A DNA stretch of 64,000 bases, from positions 748,001-812,000 of the forward strand of contig JAQFVV010000152.1 in assembly GCA_028023455.1 (NCBI GenBank). The letters are read 5' to 3'. The notes beneath the pieces were generated by a model. It saw only the letters and a program-made list of their open reading frames with translations, did not search any database and was not told the DNA's origin. Each line of letters begins with the position of its first letter. Position 1 is the first letter of the stretch. Below are positions 1-12,906 of the stretch, piece by piece. The stretch is from Epiperipatus broadwayi. Taxonomy: Eukaryota; Onychophora; Udeonychophora; Euonychophora; Peripatidae. Position numbers and translations under genes: made by a program.

Positions 1-673
1 TTTAATTTAAATATGTTAAACCTCAATTGTATAATTTTATTCTCACTTAAAATGATCATAATTTAACAAATAAACAAACAAACAAAACAATTTTTCAACT
101 TTAATAAAAGCATTGAAAAATATATTAAAATACATATATTTCTAAAAAATTAAACAAATCAAAACAAAGTATTCAGAATTAGTAATAATTACAATAATAA
201 TCACCCTTTCATGTTATTGCTAATTTTGTTTAGACTTCAAATTTTTTAAATAGCAAGGAATGTTTAAAAATTTTAAATACACCTGGGTCTCTTTTTGAAC
301 AGATTTTTTAAATGTGATTTTGAAATTATGTGATTCATGTTTCTTCTTAATATCTTTTTATGCACTTTTCTTTTATGCGATAAAGAAGTTCATATTTCAC
401 TTAAAATCAAGATTTCCCAGTTTTATACACATGCATTAAATTTTATATACTTTAAATGTCTGTTGGATAAAGGTTTAGCAATAAATTTGAATACCACAGA
501 AGATTTAGAGAAAGATAATGAAACTGAAGTGGAACCTGTTTGTTTCACAGCAAAAATGATTTGAGAAAGTCTTCAACTTTCTAATCAATTGGAAAATCAT
601 TTCCTTGTTAATGACATGAATTAAGAACTAAATTCCAATGAGAGCTAAATATTTGTATGTCTATGTATGTTTA

Positions 674-839
674 TATTTTCTTTTATACACATATATACAT
701 GGAGAAACTTTTAGACAGAAAAAAGTTATAAGTAAAAATACTTAAAAAGAATATATCTTTAAAAGTTTTTAAATATTTTTACTTATAACTTTTTTCTGTC
801 TAAAAGTTTCTCCATGTATATACGTGTATAAAGAAAAAT
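674..839. repeat. Inverted repeat (hairpin), about 70-base arms
   Basis: The left arm from about 674 to 746 (including ACATGGAGAAACTTTTAGAC and AAAAAAGTTATAAGTAAAAA) is nearly perfectly reverse-complemented from about 765 to 839, with a loop of about 20 bases. Both arms end in ATATACAC/GTGTATA-type sequence. It could be a small foldback transposon or a local inverted duplication; I see no coding content and no convincing target duplication. Confidence 0.85.
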
Positions 840-1447
840 TTAACTGTTAATCATTATTAACACACTCATGGAAGTGTTATATATATAGAGAGAGAGAGAG
901 TTGCCTTGTAAAAGTTTATTCTCTAACAGCTAGACATAGCAGTCTGGATATCATGAGCTTCATAAACAATTAGTAAAATCATTGTCTCAAAGTATAATTA
1001 CTGATTACATTGTCAACAGAAAACCATTAACACCACATGATACTGAAGTTGGAGCTAATTGTATTTTTTTTTGTGATAAATCTGATGTCTTAATAGTTCA
1101 CAAATGAACCATAGTCAAATAGTGATAATGATTAAAATATGTATGAAAAAATGTAAAATGAATTACACATAAAAACATATTGCTTTGAATAAAATTAAAT
1201 AGTTAATAAATAAAAGGAAAAATGTTTTTGATACATGAAAGAATTTGAATTGTGTATTTTTTTTTTTAAAAAAATCTAAATTTGAACCTTGTTTAGTTTG
1301 CCTTTGAAATGGAAGTTTTAATTGAACAATTTGTCCATTTCACAATAAAAAGAAATGGCAAGATTAAATATGAAATTAAAATTTTGGAATTAATAATATT
1401 TTAGAGGTTATAATTAAAAATGTAAAAGTCGGCAGTGAATTTTTTTC

Positions 1448-1672
1448 CAATGTCATCATCATCATCATCATCAACCATTAACAATCCACTGCAGGATGAA
1501 GGTCTCTCCAAGTTCAATCCATCTTTTCCTATCTTTAGCTTCTCTTCTCCACATCACCCCTGCACACTTTCTTATTTCATCCATCCATCTCACATGTGGT
1601 CTCTTTCTGGGTCTTTTACAATCTCTTGGAATCCAGTTTAAAATTTCAATTGTCCATCTGTTATCATCTCTG
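1448..1672 (-). mobile_element. RTE-like LINE, 3' tail of reverse transcriptase ORF
   Basis: Read on the - strand this encodes DNRWTIEILNWIPRDCKRPR, then RWMDEIRKCAGVMWRREAKD, RKRWIELGETFILQW and a stop, followed by a (TGA)n-type microsatellite (the ATC run at 1450-1471 on the + strand). Trp-rich D-N-R-W...W-x-P-R...G-R/K-P-x-x-R-W-x-D-[D/E]-I tails followed by a short tandem repeat are typical of the C-terminus and 3' end of RTE-type and related LINE polyproteins. The copy is 5'-truncated, as is usual for LINEs. A second copy lies on the + strand at 28496. The clade is inferred, not tested. Confidence 0.75.
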
Positions 1673-1907
1673 ATGTAAGGAAATGTAAATAAAAAAAGAG
1701 CGACAGAGACAATCTATTTTTTTCTCTTCTTTTTTTTTGTTCGCAAAAAAACATGATATAATGAACATAAAATTTGTACCCATAACATGTTTTGAAGAGA
1801 ATAAAGAGGGCGTTTTAAAAAAAAAATATGTTGTTGTAATGATTCAATTGTTATATTTACCCTAGATGGCAATAATATATGTTGTTTAAAAACATGTTAT
1901 TTGTTAA

Positions 1908-2150
1908 ATCAGGCAAAACTCACTATATATATATTGCCACACACAGCAAGCTTGAGTAATCAATGGATGCCAGAAGGCTTGTGCATAAAATCTCCATCTA
2001 GTGCCTACTCATCCAATATTCCCAGACTAGTTTCTGGCTTATGGTCTTCGTTGATTACTCTAGCTTGCTGTGTGTGGCAATATATATACTGAGTTTTGCC
2101 TGTTTAAACAACAGTTATACACAAGCATAAGAGGAGGTGGTCATGTGATG
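1908..2150. repeat. Foldback element, family B, copy 1
   Basis: Terminal inverted repeats of about 50 bases: AGGCAAAACTCACTATATAT onward at about 1912, and its reverse complement ending GAGTTTTGCCT near 2100. Both contain GCCACACACAGCAAGCT. The interior carries the shared sequence GGATGCCAGAAGGCTTGTGC and a block with CCCAGACTAGTTTCTGGCTT. A tail related to AAGCATAAGAGG...GGTCATGTGATGTTT follows to about 2150. Two other copies lie at 15957 and 33065. Confidence 0.8.
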
Positions 2151-3239
2151 TTTAATGACTTAACTTGTTATTTGAACAACATTAATGGGGTATAAATAGA
2201 TAGGAATCAAGCAGTTAGGCATTGTAATTATTATTAATAGTAGTCTAATTCCAGAAGTGTAGGAGACTAATTCCCTATTGCTTTGCATGCCATCGCAGTC
2301 TATTTTTGAATATGTGTTTCTATGATACATGCTGAGGAAAGAAACACACACTGATTAAAGGTGTTTTCAACAATGATGTTTTGTTAACTGTTTTTGATAT
2401 TTTTTGATACTCCAGTTATAACATTCAGGATGATTTAATTTAAAAGAAATAACAAAAGGCCACACCAGTCAAAATACCTAGAAAATGCAGTCAGACCCAG
2501 AAATTAGCACTGAAGTTTGAGAAACTTGTTTGTGTAACACCTCTATAATGCCATGAAAGAGAAAATTGTTAGTGCTAGTATAAAGACCTACAGATATTAT
2601 ACCTCATGTAAGGTCACTATTGCTTCTATATTTACTCTCTCTAACATCAACAGTGTTAAATGAGATGACCATTATTGAAAAAACTAAGGAAGACAATGGT
2701 AAAATAGTAAAAAAATGATACCTGAAAAAAAACATGCTAAGTGACTGATTCAATATATTTAACATGGTAACATTTTATCATTATAAGTATTATAAGGCCT
2801 TAAAGTTGAACCATAGCTTAAAGTTAAAATATCTTTTGTTACTATAATATTTTTGTGTATGTGTTGGTAGTTGTGACTATAAATGCAACCCTTTTATTTA
2901 TTCATTATTAATTCAATTGTTACTAATTTTTTTTCATTTTGGAGCCAATGTGATGTCTGGTAAAATGAAAATACAAACGAAAAAGGTAGTTTTTAAAATA
3001 AAATTTAGCTTTATTACTGCCTTCTTTTGTGTTGATATGCAGCCTTGTCTATATATATTACGTTTTGGAAATATCTTTAATTGCAAACACATAAAAATAT
3101 TATGTCTTTTTATTTTAGTAACAATTGAGTTACAAAAGATTATGGAAAATATTTACGTATGCGTTTGATAATTGCCAAGAAATATTTGTTAATTAAAAAC
3201 ATTTCTTGATACAATGAATAATTGAAAACACTGATTAAA

Positions 3240-3545
3240 AACACTAATGGGAAATGCAAGACTGCTAACATCAAGTTGCCAATAGGCCTAGTGAAAGGGG
3301 CTATAAATAGTTTAAGCAATAAAGTGCGTGTTTAATTTTTCCAGTGAATTTGCCATGTGGGTTGTTGTAGAGACAGAAGCTGAAAGGAGCTTAAAGTGAT
3401 GGTTGCAGTGTTTTGCGAAGAAGCCAATGTGTTCGCATGCAGCTGAACTGGACTGGGACCAAAGTGTTTGGGAAGCCATGGCCAGAGGAAAACATCTTGA
3501 AGGATGTAAGGGGAAGTGAACCAAAATGAACTATATATATATTGA
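3240..3545. other. Unexplained GC-richer patch
   Basis: GAAAGGGGCTATAAATAGTT, GTTGTTGTAGAGACAGAAGC, GTGTTCGCATGCAGCTGAAC and GAAGCCATGGCCAGAGGAAA stand out from the A+T-rich background. No frame is convincingly coding: the longest (70 codons on the - strand) is Ser/His-rich without a known motif. It may be an old mobile-element fragment. Confidence 0.3.
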
Positions 3546-6237
3546 ACCACCCATCTTCTTTATTTTATATCAATAACAATAGAATATATATATATTTAGT
3601 TTTCCTTCATTAACAAACTATCCTATCTCTGTAGGTTTCTGATTTCTCAGGTAGAATGAGCAATATCATTGGCAGCAAGCTACCAATAATATAAACACTT
3701 GGCTACTAAACTGAAACACTGGCTAACCAAACACTTTATTTATTTTGAGATAATCCCTTTAGGTGCCGGTTAATCATGGAGTAATTAACAATATTTGCTC
3801 GACCAGCAATGAATCTAGTACTTGAAATCCCAGCTAGCTCATCGAATTGTAGCTGTCTTAAAAATCTCTGCCCACTCTAAAATTCTATTTTTAATAATAA
3901 TAAAGATTTATCATACGATAAAACTTTGGCGTCATTCAAAACAAATCCTTATTTTAAAAAAATACTCCCTACTCTTTTAGTTTTAACTTAATCAGTTCTC
4001 AATAACAATTAAATCTTTCAATTCCCACTTTATTAAACATATTATCTCATCATAAACGTGTATGCTCATCTATCAACATAAATATTTCAAAGACAGTTTA
4101 AATCTCACTTTTTTACTTTAAATAATCATTTTGTTTTAGAATACAACCATGCACACTCTTTTCATTTGAATAAATATTTGAATACATTATAAATAACTAA
4201 AAAAATTGAATTAAAATTCACACATACACACAATTAATGATTCTGAATAAAAAAATTGAACAATGGAGCCAATATAATTTATATCTTCAAGATACTAGTT
4301 CGTAAAGTTAAAAGTTTTTATTTATTACAGCTTAAAGATCAAGAATTAGAGAATAGGAAAATGAAACATTAGCTAGGATTTGAATCTGACTTGACGTGAG
4401 TATGACAAAATGTAGCTTTTGTAAAATGTTAGTTCTAACTGGTTAGCACTAAACTCCACATAAATCTTTTCTTAATTTACAATGTTATATGACACTTGTG
4501 GATCTCAGCATGAACACTCTGCTGTTTCTTTGACTTCATTCAAACATGGTTTGTCCTTTGAACTATCTGCTGATGGTGCTGCAGAAAAGGCTTCAGCCAG
4601 CTGCATGATATGATGGGTTCAACAGTGCATCATTTTGTCTGAATATTAACTTTTACAGTTTTTCTTTGAATCTTTGATTCTAAATTTTTATTTTGACTAA
4701 AATTGATTAATTTTGAATTGAAGGATTTTGAATGAAACTACGAATTTTGATTCTATAAATATTTTTAAATGGAATGAAAAAATGGAATATTGAAAAAGAA
4801 CATTTTTTATTATTATCCGGTGATTCTTATCTTGCAGATTCATTGTACATTTAGCTTTGCTCCTATTGGGCTTCTGTTTCTTTTCTTTATTCAAAATTTT
4901 TTTACACGCACACATTTAATCCTTTTATTATAAGACAAAACGAACTCCATCTTTTTTTATTAGTTTTATTACGAATTAATTAAAAGTAATATTAAATCAT
5001 TTTTTATTTTACTTTAATTTTTTCCGTTTTATTTTTAAAGACGAAATTTACTAAATATTTTTACTCTTAAAGAATACTACACATTCGGTCACGATGTACC
5101 TTGGTAGATATATTGTGTTGTGTGTATAATAACTTGTCCTGGGAAGTGAATTATATATGTGTATATATTGTGTCATGTGTGTAGCAAGAACTTTTTGCTA
5201 TTATTGTTTATTTGTTTGCTGTCGATCAGTCATAGATGGAGACACAGCTATATTTAAAATAATATTTTCTTGGACTTAAGATAACAGTTTTATTTGTTAT
5301 GAAAAATAATAATTCAGTAAACTTAAAAAGATTCTAGATACCACAAGCCTGTAATACTTATCTGTATCAATTAATATGTAATTTTATTAATGCCTTTCAT
5401 ATATTTAGATTTCTTTTCCAATATTAACTTTTGCATTTTATTTATATTTTATAATACTTTGGTTTTAGTAAAAACTTGAAATACATATATAAAGGATATG
5501 CCCCTGAATATGTGCTATTAAATCATAATGAGGAGAAAGTTGTACTTTCAAAATTAAAACTTTATTTACACCTTAGAGTAGATACAAGAGAAATCAATGA
5601 TAGCATAAAATTAGGTCAATAAGAAAGTTTCAGTAAATACATATAAATCTGGTATGTAAACCATGTATATAGAAAAATCAAAAGTTGTATTAGATCAATA
5701 ACATAGTCTCAAGAGCTGCATAAGAAAATTATGATAGGTAAATTAATGCAAGTATGAAGGAAACATAAATAAATAAATATAAATAAAATCAAAGATTACA
5801 CTAATGCCTTAAGGCAGTGCGTCATATGCATGCAGGGAGTTAAATTATTGATAAAATACAGTTATTTTCAATAATATTTCCCAAGCACTTTAAATAATAA
5901 AGATCGTTAAATAATCAAGAATTAGTTTAAATAAATGTTAAATCAATCTTTCTCCATAAAAATTAATTAGATTCAAAATGAAAGATTGAGTTAGATAAAA
6001 TATTTACAATGTAATGAAAGTAATGCTATGTGTGGCTGGTGTCAACAGGCGTGTGTAAATGTGGCTAGTTTAGAAAGCTGATTTTATTTTACTTAGAATG
6101 TTTAGATACTTTGATATTCATTTGTAACATATACATATCTGAAATTAGGGATTATAATATATATGTGTATATTTATATAGTAGACCTGTAGATAGTTTGT
6201 CCACTGCACTTGAATTCCCTAATACATACATATATAT

Positions 6238-8187
6238 TATAACAGTCAGGTGTCTTGAAAGTTGTTGGAGTCTTATTGTATCTGCTGTACAGGGCGCCAC
6301 CAGGCTATTGGAACCTGGAAAATGTATATAGTAGGCAGATACATACTGTTAAGATCTGATTTTTACATATATATTTTATTATGACCATCAGCCCATGCCA
6401 CTAGCTCAATGGAGATGCAGAAACTTAATATAACGTCTTAAAATATATTTTAATAAAGACATTTCAATAAAATAAATAAATAAGCTACTGCCAGAAATAA
6501 CACACACAAAAAGATTTATTGATGCATATATAAATATTTAAAATTGAGGAATAAAATTTATCTTGTTTATATTTTAATATTAATTCTTAAATTTAAATTA
6601 TTATTTTAAACAATCCACACACATGGATTTCAATAAGAGTTTGTTTTATAATGGTGACTATAGATACACTATATGGATTTGTTCAAAAAAGAAAATATCC
6701 TACAACTCTTATTTAACCCTAGACCAAAAGTTCGCAGTCAAACCAATGCCAATCTATCTGATATATCGATGTATTCAATGCAGCGTGAATATGATGGCAC
6801 AGACCCATACTGTCAGGAATACACATCTGAACAGCAGAGTTATATAGAAGAAATTGTCTCTCATCCAGTACAAGAATGTTACATCTGTCTGGCAAGAAGA
6901 ACAATAAAATAAATAAACAGAAAACTCCATAGGAAGGAATTGCTGTCCTTTTGCTGACTTACCATCCCATTCCATAGGCTAAAGGGGTGATCCAAGGAGC
7001 AAGGAATACATCTGCTTCCGATGGTCATAAGAGTGGGATTATTTTTCCTAAGTGCGGAGTAAAGATGATCCTGCATGTAGCGGATCTTCATACCACATTT
7101 AATAATTACATATATCCAATCCACTAACCCAATTTAACTCAAAATGACTAATTCAAGATTAACCCTCCCTTAAACTAATATAAACTTAAAAAATCTATAT
7201 AGCCATCCACTCCCAATCTAAATTTAAATACATTCAAATGATTTAATTAATACGAAATTATTAAAGAAAGAAAAATGGAAATGATTATTAATTTAGCTAA
7301 TTTATACATAAAATTAATTTAGAAATTTTCTTTAAGTCAGATAAGTTTCTTTAAAGTTAAGTTTATCTTAGTTTGCTTATAGAAGATATATTGAAACAGA
7401 CTATAATGACAAAAGTTCATACTTTCAATGGTAGATTTCCTGGAGTCTGTTTGTCCATTTTCATGATCACTCTTGTTGACTGTTTGTCCTTTGAAATGGA
7501 GCTGCTACTTGCCATTCAATTGGTCAAAAACCATCTCCTGGAGGCATCAGCTGGTTGTCCAGAAATTAAATCTACTGCAGGCTCCTACATCATCGATCCT
7601 GTAATACAGCTACAATTTATAGATATATTAATAGTCCACTTGTAGATTAATAGTCAGCCCTGCAACAACAATTATTTTGCCTTTTATATTTTTATTAGCC
7701 CCTTATCAGCAAATTTTTGGATCCAACAAGCAAGACATCACTAATCCTATAGTCTCTTTTTGGTCCATGCTGTGGGTTGGTGCTTCCATTGGTCAATCTT
7801 TAGTTTCTTTATCTATCTCCTATCTGCATTTTTAAATATATACAAGCCCCAAGGGCTAGTTTGCTTTTCATTTAATTAAAAGAACAATCATTTCCATTTT
7901 GGGATTACAGGAATTAATTAATACCTGTTTCCATTTTTATTTATGTTACTTTAAAAAATATATTATCTTTTTTTTTTTTTTATTTATAAAAAAGTACATT
8001 CAAATACTTTTTTTTTATTTTAAAAAGAAAAAATACTTTTAAAGTTTTTCATCTGTGCGAATATATATACATTAAACAAGTCTTTTTAATTTCAGCTTTT
8101 AGTTTTGAATAAATTTATTTTTATTTATGAACTTAAGTTTTTATTTTAATTTGAAATTAATGTAACGGCATATTGTATACTGTTACA
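6238..8187 (+). mobile_element. ~1.95 kb dispersed element, copy 1
   Basis: Begins TATAACAGTCAGGTGTCTTG and ends with a hairpin at 8161-8187 (TGTAACGG...CTGTTACA), so its outer ends form an 8-base inverted repeat (TATAACAG / CTGTTACA). Shared landmarks with the other copies are ACAGGGCGCCACCAGGC, GTAGGCAGATACATACTG, AAACTCCATAGGAA and CATCTGTGCGAATATATATA. Short open frames inside (for example 6623-6847 and 7373-7645) are not preserved as proteins between copies. It could be a solo LTR of an LTR retrotransposon (TG...CA-like ends) or a non-autonomous DNA transposon; the class is unresolved. Confidence 0.8.
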
Positions 8188-8667
8188 TATCAGTGAACTT
8201 CCTCAAACATCAAAAACATTAAAAAAAAGAATTTACTTAGTGTCAGTAATTATGTTACACAAATAAATTATATACTAAACTTTTTAAAAAGACAAAACTT
8301 TGGTTAGAAATTATAAGAAAAAAAATGCTGACTATTTTTCCTTTCTATCCCAGCTAAAATTACATCTCCTCACTCAACTATTCCCTCTTTTCTACTTTTA
8401 ATTAGGCAAGTTAAACAAGTTACTTAATTTTAGACTTTTTTTAAAAAAAAATAATTAATTATTACATTTTATTCCTCATGTTTATTTATACATATGCACA
8501 ATTTTTTATACTGGCAGTACTTTTTACACAGAATCCAAGTTTATAACTTTATGTATAATTACAAAAAATATTTCATTTTTAAAGAAAAATGTTACTAGCA
8601 TGATTTATTTTTAAAATTCTCAGGGTAATTGTGGTTAAAGTGTATCGGTCCACATTGGGTGGACAAT

Positions 8668-10606
8668 TATAATGGTTGGGATGTCTTGGAAGTTGTTGGA
8701 TTCTTATTGGATCTGCCATACAGAGTGCCCCCAGGCTATTGGAACCTGAACAATTTATATTGTAGGCAGATACATACTGTTAAGATCTGATTTTTACATA
8801 TATATTTTATTACAACCATCAGCCCATGTCACTAGTTCAATGGAGATGCAGAAACTTAATATACTTAAAATATATTTTAATAAAGACATTTCAATAAAAT
8901 AAATAAATAAGCTACTGCCAGAAATAACACACACAAAAAGATTTATTGATGCATATATAAATATTTAAAATTGAGGAATAAAATTTATCTTGTTTATATT
9001 TTAATATTAATTTTTAAATTTAAATTATTATTTTAAACAATCTGTGCAGATGAAATTTAATAAGAGTTTGTTTTATAATGTTGAGTATAGATACACTATA
9101 TGGATTCATTCGAAAAAGAAAATATCCTATAGCCCTTATTTAACCCTAGGCCAAAAGTTTGCAGTCAAACCAATGCCAATCTATCTGATATATCAATGTA
9201 TTCAATGCACCATGAATACAACAGCACAGACTCATACTGTCAGGAATACACATCTGAACAGCAGGGTTATATAGAGGAAATTGTCTCTTGTCCAGTACAG
9301 GAATGTTATATCTGTCTGGTGAGAAGAACAATAAAATAAATAAACAGAAAACTCCATAGGAAGGGATTGCGGTCCTTTTTGCTAACTTACCATCCCATTC
9401 CATAGGATAAAGCAGTGATCCAAGGATCTGGGAATACATCTGCTTTTGATGATCAATAAGAGTGGGATTACTTTTCCCAAGGGTGGCATAAAGATGATCC
9501 TGCATGTAGTTGATCTTCATACTGCAATTACTAATTACACCAATATATCCAATCGACTAACCCAATTTAACTGCAAAACAACTAACCCAAGATTAACCTT
9601 CCCTTAAACTAATATAAACTTAACAAATCTATATAGCCATCCACACCCAACCTAAATTTAAATACATTCAAATGATTTAATTAATATGAAATTATTAAAG
9701 AAAAAAATGGAAATGATTATTAATTTAGCTAATTTATACATAAAATTAATTTAGAAATTTTCTTTGAGTCAGATAAGTTTCTTTAAAGTTAAGTTTATCT
9801 TAGTTTGCTTATAGAAGATATATTGAAACAGTCTCAAAAGTTCATACTTTCAATGTTAGATTTCCTGGAGTCTGTTTGTCCATTTTCATGATCACTCTTA
9901 TTGATTGTTTGTTCTTTAAAATGGGGCTTCTACTTGCCATTCAGTTGGTCAAGAATCATCTACTGGAGGCATCATCTGGTTGTCCAGACATCATCAAGCC
10001 TGCAATACAGCTACAATTTATAGATATATTACTAGTCCGCTTGTAGATTAATAGTCAGCCCCACAACAACAATTATTTTGCTTTTTATATTTTTATTAGC
10101 CTCTTATCAGCAAATTTTTGGATCCAACAAGCAAGACATCACTAATCCTATAGTCTCTTTTTGGTCCATGCTGTGGCTTGGTGCTTCCATTGGTCAGTCT
10201 TTAGTTTCTTTATCTATCTCCTATCTGCCTTTTTTAAATATATATGAGCCCCGAAGGCTAGTTTGCTTTTCGTTTAATTAAAAAAACAATTTTTTCAATT
10301 TTGAGATTACAGGAATTAATTAATACCTGTTTCCATTTTTATTTATATTACTTTAAAAAAATATATTATCTTTACTTTTTTTATTTATTTATAAAAAAGT
10401 ACATTCAAATACTTTTCTTTTATTTTAAAAAGAAAAAATACTTTTAAAGTTTTCCATCTGTATGAATATATATATATATATACACACACGTTAAACAACC
10501 CTTTTTAATTTTAGCTTTTAGTTTTTAATAAATTTATTTTTATTTATGAACTTAAGTTTTTATTTTAATTTTAAATTAATGTAATGGCGTATTGTATACC
10601 ATTATA
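8668..10606 (+). mobile_element. ~1.95 kb dispersed element, copy 2
   Basis: Begins TATAATGGTTGGGATGTCTT and ends CCATTATA, a perfect 8-base terminal inverted repeat. The terminal hairpin at 10580-10606 has arms TGTAATGG / CCATTATA. It is closely similar to copy 1 over its whole length and in the same orientation, 480 bases downstream. Differences include several small deletions, for example near 9830 and 9990. The 480-base spacer (8188-8667) shows no primer-binding site or coding capacity that would make the pair the LTRs of one element. Confidence 0.8.
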
Positions 10607-10751
10607 ATATTTATATAGTATTATTTCCAGCAGCTTTTGTGTAATAAAAATATAAGCTAAATAGCTGATGTTCTACAGAACTTCTTTCTTAAATCATAAG
10701 AATATATGTCAAAGGCAAAACAATAATTTCAACAAACTGTTAAAAAAGAAA

Positions 10752-12698
10752 CAGTGGTCTTCAACCTTTTCACATCTGCAGACCAGCAGAAGTTTACAGA
10801 TAAATTTTCTTAAAGATGTAACCTGCTTAGCCTTAGATAAGCATAATTGTTATAACTGACCAAAACAGCACACTAGTTATTGTGTATTGGAATGGTGTGG
10901 CTTACCTTCACATGTTGAACACTCTTTCTCGAGTTGCACAGTCATACTGCTACAGAAAACAGTACAATAACAATTATTCTCATTAATGTCCCTGCATTGC
11001 TGCATTTATTATTTCATTGTTAAAACATGCAAGAATAAAATGTTATTCACCTGAATATTGGGAAATATCACAGCTAGTGTAATTACATGACAATGATTAT
11101 GATAAATGTAATATCTGTATTTAATGTTAAATATACAAGATGAAGTTATATATATATGGAGGTTGTCTTTTGATAGTAGTAAGGGAAAAATAGAAATTGT
11201 GTAATTAAAATCACCATACAGCCAAAAAAAGTCACCGTATTTTAAATCTGAAAAAATAAGATGAAACATGTAAAAGTCTGATGTTTTGATGTTATTGTAA
11301 TATTTTGTGCTGATGTGTTGAATGGATCAAAAAATGTAATTAATAAGAAAAGTTTTTTTAAAAAATGGCAAAATAGACATCGCATAATAGAAATAAAGTC
11401 AAAAAAAATCGTCATATAGTCGTCGTGTTTTAAAAAAAAGACAATGAAAGTTTGAAAAATTCAAAAGTTTTGATCTTATTTTAATTTTTTTGGGGGGAGT
11501 GGGTTGAGAAATACTTTGTTTTCACTGAGACAAAAGATAGAAACCAAAGTTATTTTTTTGTTTGTTTTTATTTTTTTTAAAAAGTAACAGAAATTGGTTC
11601 TAAAAATAAAAATAGCAGTATACAAATAAAGCCAAAAAAAAAATATTGCCTTATAGACCAAAAAAAAGTAGGCATATTTTTAAACAAAACAAAAAAGAAA
11701 ACGAAACTTGAAAAAGTCAAAAGTTTTGATCTTATTTTAATGGGGGGGGGGGGGATTGAGAAATACTTTGTAAAAGTTAAAGACAGAAATTTTTTGGTTG
11801 TTTTTCTTTTTAAAAAAGGTGATAAAAATTGATTTCAAAAATAAAAGTTAAAGCCAAAAAAGATCTTATTTTAATTTTTTTTGGGGGAGTGGGTTGAGAA
11901 ATACTTTGTCTTCACTGAGACAGAAGATAGAGACAAAAGTTATTTTGGATTTGTTTTTATTTTCAAAAAAAGATAATAAAAATTGGTTTTAAAAATAAAA
12001 GTTTTAATATATTGGTGGTATACAAATAAAGGCAAAAAAGATATTGTCTTATAGGCTAAAAAAAAGTGGCCATATTTTTAAATGAAAAAAAAACCCTGAA
12101 ATTTGAAAATGTCAAAAGTTTTGATCTTACTTTATTTTGGGGTCGTGGGGGTGTATTGAGAAATACTTTGTAAAAGTTAGAGACAGAACTTATTTTTTGG
12201 TTTTTATTTTAAAAAAAAGGTAATAAAAATTGATTTCAAAAATAAAAGTTAAAGCCAAAAAAAATTGCTGTATAGCCAAAAAAACAAAAAAACACTAAAA
12301 ATGAAATATTAAAAGAGAGAGCAGAAAAAATTTAAGAGATCAAAAAAAGTCATGTTACATTTTATTGTTTTAACAATGCTGACAAGTGGCCGTGATTGCT
12401 ATCAAACGACAACTGGAGTTTGTATAATAAAAAACTTTTTTCTACCCCCCCCCCATAAACATCTGTGATAAATAGAAAAACAAATTAATTTATGTATGAT
12501 TGATTAGATTTTGTTTTTGTTCTGTTTCTTTTTTTTTAATTGGGTAAAAATGCGCTGAAAAAATAAATAAAAATTGTTTATATTAATTAAAAGTTTAAAA
12601 TCTTATTTTGTTATTACAAACTTTCTTGCCAATATAGTGTGGAGTGGCAGAAACTGTGGCCCAGTGCTAGTTCATGGACTGGTGATTGAAGACCATTG
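10752..12698. mobile_element. Non-autonomous hAT-type DNA transposon
   Basis: The left end CAGTGGTCTTCAACCTTTTC is matched at the right end by GGTGATTGAAGACCATTG (reverse complement CAATGGTCTTCAATCACC). CAGTGGT-C-T-C-AACC-type termini followed by a GCAGACCAG-like / GGCCCAGTGCTAGTTCATGG subterminal are characteristic of hAT superfamily elements. No transposase frame remains; the interior is mostly a tandem repeat (11440-12280). The expected 8-base target duplication is not obvious (AAAAGAAA versus ATCTAGAC), so the insertion is old or its ends have changed. Confidence 0.75.
11450..12280. repeat. Tandem repeat, two units of about 390-400 bases, each of two related halves
   Basis: TTTTGATCTTATTTTAAT followed by a G-run and TTGAGAAATACTTTG recurs at about 11468, 11720, 11860 and 12117. 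Alternate copies are most alike: 11480 with 11880 (GAGTGGGTTGAGAAATACTT, then TTCACTGAGACA), and 11740 with 12140 (GTAAAAGTTA then AGACAGAA). This is a higher-order duplication. Runs of G up to 13 (around 11743) occur at each start. Confidence 0.8.
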
Positions 12699-12883
12699 AT
12701 CTAGACTATCTTCACAAATTTTTATTGCAGTCAGAATCTAAAGTTCAAATTTTTTAATAGCCATTTTGTTTGCTATCTACACAATCAGCTAAGCTAACAG
12801 GCAGTTTTTGCTGGTTAAAAATGACTTCTCATTATTCTAGGAGAAATATGGATAACAACAAATAAAACAGAAAACATCATTAA

Positions 12884-12906
12884 TTAATTAATTAATTAAT
12901 TAATTC
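12884..12906. repeat. (TTAA)n/(TAAT)n microsatellite
   Basis: Six consecutive AATT-type tetranucleotide units, followed by TCTTTATTTCC. Confidence 0.9.

Noticed and set aside
1444-1471. CRISPR-like or regulatory short repeat
   Set aside because: It is a plain ATC microsatellite belonging to the LINE tail; there are no CRISPR arrays in this eukaryotic window.
1435-1678. Two overlapping + strand open frames of 60-68 codons
   Set aside because: They are the antisense of the LINE tail on the - strand, where the translation has clear similarity.
8188-8667. Copies 1 and 2 of the ~1.95 kb element as the two LTRs of one short retrotransposon
   Set aside because: The 480-base spacer has no primer-binding site after the first copy or polypurine tract before the second, and the outer flanks show no common duplication.
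10744-12706. An 8-base target duplication for the hAT-type element
   Set aside because: AAAAGAAA and ATCTAGAC do not match; none was claimed.
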